Below, one piece after another: positions 29,625 through 33,972 of a DNA stretch of 33,972 nt. Both the position numbers and the translations under genes were made by a program. Location: IMG/VR virus record IMGVR_UViG_3300009504_000018, positions 1 to 33,972 of that record; one strand, 5' to 3'. The notes below the pieces were generated by a model. That model ran no database searches and was not told where the DNA came from. It saw only the letters and a program-made list of their open reading frames with translations. Numbering within the stretch: position 1 is the stretch's first letter; each line of letters starts with the position of its first letter. Origin of the DNA: a virus.

Positions 29625-32286
29625 TCCGCGATCTGATTTACTGAATTCACTGAAACCTTTCATCCTGTCCTGGATCGGGGAAGGCATGAAGGGTATTGGC
29701 GGCGGCGCGCCGTCGCCGCATGATTTGAATAGCAGCCATCATTCCGGCCAGTTGGCTGACGCGCAAGCTCCGCAATTCCTAAAAACAGACGGGACGCGGC
29801 AACTAACGGGCAATATGACCGTTGCGTCTGGCGTGAAAATAGACGGCGTAGACATTAGCGCCCTGGCGGCGGCGTCTTTCCTGGTTTTGGGGCACAGCGG
29901 CGAAATGACCGGCGAACGAACGGCCGCCGCGGGTGACGGCGTGGCGTTTGACGATGGCGGCGCGAAGGCGTCTCTGACAATTAGGATGCGGCTGGCGACA
30001 ACGTCCGGCCTGTCGTTTAACTCAGGCGGATTGCAGCTCGACGACAGCGTGGCGGGTAATGGATTGACCATCGCTAGTAAAATTTTGGCGGTTGGAGCGG
30101 GCGACGGCATTACGGTTAATACCAGTAATGTCGCTTTGACAACGCCGGGGTCATTGTCTGTCAGTTCTAGCAATAATGCCACGGGCAGCCACACCCACGC
30201 CGTTACCAGTTCCAGCAACCCTGGCGCAGCGGCCAGCCTGCTGGCTACAAATTCTTCTGGTCATTTGCAGTTGGTTTCGCTGGCGTTAGGGGTTAATGGG
30301 TTGGTCGTTGGAAGCAACCAATTGATTGTTAATAATAGCCGGGTCGGAATTGGCACAGACGATCCGGCCAAGCTGCTGCACGTTTTTGCGGCCGGCAGCG
30401 ACTCGCAACTGCGGCTGAGTTACGACGCGACCAACTATACGGATATTTTCACTACGTCAGGCGGTAGTCTGACGGTTGAACCGACTGGAGACGTTGTCTT
30501 TAACCCAGGCGGGAAAGATTTACTGCCGTTTACGGCGTATGACCTGAATATCGGGGCATTGTCGAAGAAATATCTAACCGTTCACGCCGCCGAGCTATGG
30601 GTCGAGACGCTGGTGGCGCAAAATACGATGGCGACCATTGGCGGCCGTATTCTGGTAGGCCCCACAACCATTTTGGAAGCGGATGTAAACACGTCGCAAA
30701 CATTTGTTGTCGTCAAACATAACCAGATGCAGGAAGACGACGTCGTATACCTGGAAGCTGACGGGAAGGTGGAGTTTATGAAGGTGACGGCCGCGCCCAC
30801 CGGAAGCGGTCCCTACACCTACACGGTGCAACGTAACCTAGATGGCAGCGGGGCGAATGATTGGTTCGCCGGGGACGCTCTGTTTAACACAGGCCAACAG
30901 AATGATGGGTTTATAGACATCTACTCAATCCGCGGCGTTAAGAGCGGTTCGCAGGCGGGACCAACCATTGTGGGTAATGTGCGCCAATCGGCCACATTTA
31001 ACGACTGGAATGAGCATTGGGCGATTGGCAACCTCAACGGCATTTACGGTTACGGCAGCGATACGTATGGTTTTGCGGCCGGTAAATATGCGACTGGTCA
31101 CGCCTGGGTCGCGGCTGATCAAACGAACGGCTTCCGCATCATGCACGGCAACAACCAGGTGGCGCGTTGGTTCGCCGGGGCCAGTGGCGAGTTTGCGGCT
31201 GGCGATATTTTGATCGGCCGTGTCGCGGCTGAACAGGATAACCTGGTTATCAAAAGCGGCGGGATTGCCTTGCGGGTCAACACGACCGAGCGGATCAGCC
31301 TGTCGTCGGCTGGTATCCTGACTATAAACGATTCGACCGGGGCGGCCGTCTTCACCTTCGACGCGGCAGACGGGGCGGAATTCACCAAGCCGTTGACGCT
31401 GTCCGCGTCGGGGGGCATTTATCAGGGAACGGGAACGTTCGCCAGCCCCACAACCGGCTTGAAATTGTGGAATGATGGGGGTATTGGGCGACTGACCACC
31501 TACCGTAATGGCAATTGGCAAATCTCTCTAAATGCAACGGGGAATCTTATCGCGGGTAATGGCAGCGTTGTGTTGAATAGGGCTGGCCTATCCCTGGCTA
31601 TGTTCAATAATTCAGGAGGCAGCACACCACATCCAGGCGTACTCACCTTCAATCATGACACAATTAATCATGGTATCTACGGCTGGTATCAAGGCGCCGA
31701 TCCAGTATACGGCATGTACTTTTTTGTGGGTGGGAATGTTGGCTCGAAAGCGAGTATTGATTTGATTTCTGCGCCTGCATCAGAAAGATCGTTAATCCGA
31801 ATCGCCACAAACCATATGGAGCTAGACGAAGGCGCGCCCCTGATTACGGGCAGCAGAGCAATGGGAGCGCGAGTGCGTCGAAATACAGGTCAATCTGCAT
31901 CTCATCAGACGTGGGTAAGCGTTAGCTTCACGCATGCACGGTTTGACAACTTCTTGGAAACGGCTCATTGGTCGTCTACCACTAACCCGACTCGGCTGAC
32001 CTGTCGCAATGCGGGCGTTTACTTGATTATCGGTCATTTGGCCTGGTCTAATAATTCGACCGGCGTTCGGGTTGCAGAAATCCGGGTGAATGGCTCAAAT
32101 TCTATTTGCGCTGATTCCAAGCCTGCTCATGGCGAAACGTCTACACGGCACGCGCTGTCAGCAATCTACAATCTCAACTTAAATGATTATGTGGAGCTGC
32201 GCGGTTACCAAAACTCTGGGGGGGACCTGAACATAGTTGTTGGTGAACAATTTAGTCCTGAATTTTCAATGATTAGAATTGCTTAG
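29617..32286 (+). CDS. Tail fibre with C1q-like tip
   Basis: An 889-residue protein. The N-terminus (about 1-80, with HDLNSSHHSGQLADAQAPQF and RQLTGNMTV) is the repeated fibre-anchor style found in many phages. A shaft of beta-strand repeats follows (SGLSFNSGGLQLDDSVAGNG, VGIGTDDPAKLLHVF). The last about 145 residues (VRRNTGQSASHQTWVSVSFT, RLTCRNAGVYLIIGHLAWSN, YNLNLNDYVELRGYQNSGGD) match C1q/TNF-like jelly-roll tips that bind receptors. It overlaps the hub gene by 8 bases. The tip is likely the receptor-binding part. Confidence 0.82.
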   Translation: MADPRSDLLNSLKPFILSWIGEGMKGIGGGAPSPHDLNSSHHSGQLADAQAPQFLKTDGTRQLTGNMTVASGVKIDGVDISALAAASFLVLGHSGEMTGERTAAAGDGVAFDDGGAKASLTIRMRLATTSGLSFNSGGLQLDDSVAGNGLTIASKILAVGAGDGITVNTSNVALTTPGSLSVSSSNNATGSHTHAVTSSSNPGAAASLLATNSSGHLQLVSLALGVNGLVVGSNQLIVNNSRVGIGTDDPAKLLHVFAAGSDSQLRLSYDATNYTDIFTTSGGSLTVEPTGDVVFNPGGKDLLPFTAYDLNIGALSKKYLTVHAAELWVETLVAQNTMATIGGRILVGPTTILEADVNTSQTFVVVKHNQMQEDDVVYLEADGKVEFMKVTAAPTGSGPYTYTVQRNLDGSGANDWFAGDALFNTGQQNDGFIDIYSIRGVKSGSQAGPTIVGNVRQSATFNDWNEHWAIGNLNGIYGYGSDTYGFAAGKYATGHAWVAADQTNGFRIMHGNNQVARWFAGASGEFAAGDILIGRVAAEQDNLVIKSGGIALRVNTTERISLSSAGILTINDSTGAAVFTFDAADGAEFTKPLTLSASGGIYQGTGTFASPTTGLKLWNDGGIGRLTTYRNGNWQISLNATGNLIAGNGSVVLNRAGLSLAMFNNSGGSTPHPGVLTFNHDTINHGIYGWYQGADPVYGMYFFVGGNVGSKASIDLISAPASERSLIRIATNHMELDEGAPLITGSRAMGARVRRNTGQSASHQTWVSVSFTHARFDNFLETAHWSSTTNPTRLTCRNAGVYLIIGHLAWSNNSTGVRVAEIRVNGSNSICADSKPAHGETSTRHALSAIYNLNLNDYVELRGYQNSGGDLNIVVGEQFSPEFSMIRIA

Positions 32287-32305
32287 TACAAAAGGAAAAT
32301 AAACG

Positions 32306-32674
32306 ATGAAAACCCAGCTTACTCTCACTGTCGAACAGTTAATTGCCGCCGATAGCGCCCTGGTCAGATTGCAGGAGACTGCATTGCCCGCGCCGGTGGC
32401 GTTCAAAATCGGCCGTATCATCCGCGAGGCGCGCCGGGAGCGCGTCACGGCCGAGGAAACCCGGCAGGCGTTGGCCCTGAAATACGGCCAGGCGGAAGAC
32501 GACGGCTCAGTAACCATCCCGCAGGAAAGAATAGCGGAGTTCGTTGAGGAGCTACGGCCGTTCTTGCAGACAGAGGTCACCCTCGCCGCCGCCCCCATCT
32601 GCCTGGCAGACTTAGGGGATGCGCCGGTAACGCCGGGCGAGATAGACGCCCTGGCCTGGATGCTTACCGATTGA
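32306..32674 (+). CDS. Small fibre-associated protein
   Basis: A 122-residue helical protein (MKTQLTLTVEQLIAADSALV..., IIREARRERVTAEETRQAL, ALKYGQAEDDGSVTIPQERI). Similar short proteins with a KYG...DG...IP...EFxxEL pattern lie in other tail modules; I cannot name the family. RBS AAAGGAAA precedes the ATG. It ends inside the promoter of cassette 2 (TTGACG covers its TGA). Confidence 0.68.
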   Translation: MKTQLTLTVEQLIAADSALVRLQETALPAPVAFKIGRIIREARRERVTAEETRQALALKYGQAEDDGSVTIPQERIAEFVEELRPFLQTEVTLAAAPICLADLGDAPVTPGEIDALAWMLTD

Positions 32675-32700
32675 CGCGCATAGAACAACCATGCTATCAT
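32671..32700 (+). promoter_or_regulatory. Promoter of RNA cassette 2
   Basis: TTGACG (32671-32676), 18-bp spacer and TATCAT (32695-32700) preceded by TGC. The layout is the same as at 16553, with sequence between the boxes also shared (ATAGAAC). Confidence 0.83.
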
Positions 32701-32706
32701 CTTGAT

Positions 32707-32841
32707 GATAACGGCCGTGCTAATCGGCCGGGCAACCGGGAAGATTGCCACCCGGCAGCCCCCACGGGCTGAAATGACATAGCGTACTGCGAGTTTACCG
32801 CCGCATTTCCTCATGGGAGGAAATGCGGCTTTTTTGTTGGA
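32707..32841 (+). ncRNA. Conserved structured RNA, cassette copy 2
   Basis: The parts match copy 1: P1 CGGCCG/CGGCCG (32712-32730), hairpin GGCAA/TTGCC (32731-32749) with loop CCGGGAAGA, the downstream CCCGGC (32751-32756), AGCCC/GGGCT (32757-32770) and the TGCGAG-TTACC linker. Loops differ from copy 1 (TGCTAAT for P1, CCAC for the third hairpin) while the stems stay. This supports a selected RNA structure. It precedes the adhesin gene. Confidence 0.75.
32800..32835 (+). terminator. Intrinsic terminator of RNA cassette 2
   Basis: GCCGCATTTCCTC pairs perfectly with GAGGAAATGCGGC (13 bp, loop ATGG) followed by six T. Compared with copy 1, two U-G pairs became U-A and C-G, changes that preserve pairing. 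The next gene starts 43 bases beyond. Confidence 0.9.
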
Positions 32842-32878
32842 TGTCCTGTACGGATGTTCATGAGGGCTAGAGGAAACA

Positions 32879-33972
32879 ATGGCGAAAGCAGAGATTGTTA
32901 ATCTGGAAATGCACAGGGGAGATCAGGGGGCTGGCTCTACATTCTCTTTTGTGCACGGCCGTTTGGCCAATGAGATAGTGCAGGCCAGATTCTACGTCAG
33001 GGATCGCGTTCCCCAGCCCAATAAGCAAAATGTTATCTTTTTTGCGATTCGTTGGACGGAACGGCCGGGCGATTGGACGGTTGAGGATGAGACGGCGACG
33101 GTCGTCGTCCGCGCTGCGGACACGGACGCCATGCCTAGCGGCAATTGGTATTACGACGTCGAGTTCATTCTCAGTAATGGAGACATCATAACGCCCCAAC
33201 GCGGGCGGTTTGAGTTGATTGGCGACATCGTTACCGACATGGCCGGTACGCCTGCCCCTGCCCCATTTTACTATGTTACAGCGTCCCAAAAATGCGCCCT
33301 CGACCATGCGCCGCACGCATCGTGCGAAAATCCCTTCGTCACGGTGAATGACTTTTACGCCAATATGTCGTCCCTTCATTCGGTGACGCAGTTCCGGGCC
33401 AGCTGGCAGAGCCAGACCGGGTATGTGGGGGGGATGCCCGGCGGGGTGCTGATTACCGACGTGTACATTATTCGCCTGACCCCCTGGGATGATTTGACTA
33501 ATTTCCAACTTGGCCGAGATGGGCAACCGGGTTGGTTGGTGGGGAATCATCAGCACAATTTGCTTGAGCCGTTACCGGCCGGGGAGACGAGCGCGGTGCG
33601 GCGGGTAACGGTCAACAAGTATGTTGATCAGCCCATCTCCCTGCTGGCGACGTGGGATCAGGGGGACGCGACCCAGGGCGAAGCGCTGATCCTGGTGGAT
33701 TGGCGGACGCTGCACTTCAAATCGCTGTACGCGGAAATTACCTACGACGGGCCAACGGGGCAGACGATTATCGGGACTGTGCCGGGGCATTCAATTATTA
33801 CGGGCGTTTGGGTAGTGCGAACTGTGCCATTTTCCTGGAGTCCACTGCCGCCTATCCCGCCGAAAACTGTCTATACTGACGGGGCGCATTTTCGGGTTGG
33901 TAAAAGCGGGGCGTTGTCCTGGCTTGTGGCCAATGGCGACCACAACCTGGCTGAGGCGATTCCGGCCGGGGA
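32879..33972 (+). CDS. BppU-like adhesin/baseplate protein, 3'-truncated by the window edge
   Basis: The frame is open to the window end (364 codons visible). The N-terminal 115 residues (FSFVHGRLANEIVQARFYVR, GNWYYDVEFILSNGDIITPQ, RGRFELIGDIVTDM) match the N-terminal domain of upper-baseplate proteins, which anchors receptor-binding proteins. A beta-repeat follows twice: LITDVYIIR...WLVGN..HNLLEPLPAGE (33446-33588) and IITGVWVVR...WLVANGDHNLAEAIPAG (from about 33793). GAGGAA precedes the ATG. The second RNA cassette controls or precedes it. Confidence 0.8.
   Translation, partial: MAKAEIVNLEMHRGDQGAGSTFSFVHGRLANEIVQARFYVRDRVPQPNKQNVIFFAIRWTERPGDWTVEDETATVVVRAADTDAMPSGNWYYDVEFILSNGDIITPQRGRFELIGDIVTDMAGTPAPAPFYYVTASQKCALDHAPHASCENPFVTVNDFYANMSSLHSVTQFRASWQSQTGYVGGMPGGVLITDVYIIRLTPWDDLTNFQLGRDGQPGWLVGNHQHNLLEPLPAGETSAVRRVTVNKYVDQPISLLATWDQGDATQGEALILVDWRTLHFKSLYAEITYDGPTGQTIIGTVPGHSIITGVWVVRTVPFSWSPLPPIPPKTVYTDGAHFRVGKSGALSWLVANGDHNLAEAIPAG

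Larger units (their letters stand above)
1..33972. repeat. Dispersed palindromic octamer ACGGCCGT (HIP1-like)
   Basis: By hand I count about 54 copies (treat as at least 50) where chance predicts about 0.5-1 in 34 kb. Copies occur in genes in all three frames (giving TAV, NGR/DGR and RPL), in the 3' hairpin at 19238-19266 (twice), in unit A at 10312, and in P1 of both RNA cassettes (16593-16600 and 32711-32718). The reverse complement is the same octamer, and it contains GGCC and CGGCCG sites. Many further copies are one base off (GCGGCCGT, TCGGCCGT). Confidence 0.9.

Noticed and set aside
1-33972. tRNA genes, integrase, lysis genes (endolysin, holin pair) and replication proteins
   Set aside because: None seen in any frame I could read. 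Absence here does not show whether the phage is temperate, since both ends are cut.

Overview
The window is a 34-kb piece of a tailed double-stranded DNA phage (or a prophage segment) with an HK97-type capsid and a long non-contractile siphovirus tail. Every gene I can support is on the + strand. Genes are densely packed, and many stop and start codons overlap as ATGA, TGATG or TAATG, which indicates translational coupling. Both ends are cut inside genes. The host cannot be named from the sequence. The housekeeping-type promoters (TTGACR, 18-bp spacer, TGC-TATNAT) and strong GGAGG ribosome sites fit a bacterium. The very frequent palindrome ACGGCCGT (about 54 copies by hand count) suggests a host lineage with a HIP1-like skewed octamer. 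An uncultivated Chloroflexota-like host is only a guess.

Positions 1-7341 hold a DNA-modification and DNA-processing operon. It encodes a C5-cytosine methyltransferase (5' end outside the window), a tiny membrane protein, a Dam-like N6-adenine methyltransferase, a PD-(D/E)XK nuclease, a YaaA/DUF6884-like protein, a HerA/FtsK-type ATPase, several small unknowns, an ASCH-domain protein, an XRE regulator and a DpdA-like tRNA-guanine-transglycosylase homologue expected to put 7-deazaguanine into DNA. Positions 7342-9714 form a second operon driven by a strong promoter with a palindromic operator. It holds small unknown proteins, a helix-turn-helix protein and a HAD phosphatase.

Positions 9715-10596 are a non-coding control island of almost 900 bp. 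It contains a perfect 10-bp-arm inverted repeat, a strong terminator, four CCTTCTAT direct repeats, a promoter overlapped by an operator, and two adjacent small-RNA-like units that each open with a TCCCGC/GCGGGA hairpin and end in an intrinsic terminator. This could be a replication origin or a lytic/lysogenic control region.

Positions 10597-33972 are the late module: a DUF5662-like protein, small and large terminase, portal, head morphogenesis, gp10-like protein, a protease-scaffold-capsid polyprotein with its own internal ribosome-binding site, decoration-like proteins, connectors, tail tube, tail chaperones with a -1 frameshift site (A AAA AAG), tape measure, distal tail proteins, a fibre with a C1q-like tip and a BppU-like adhesin. 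Strong hairpins follow the capsid, decoration and tail-tube genes.

The best candidate for something undescribed is a pair of nearly identical cassettes of about 170 bp, one before the capsid polyprotein and one before the adhesin. Each carries a sigma70-type promoter, a conserved multi-hairpin RNA and an intrinsic terminator ending just upstream of the gene. The sequence between the stems is conserved, while the terminator stem shows compensatory changes.
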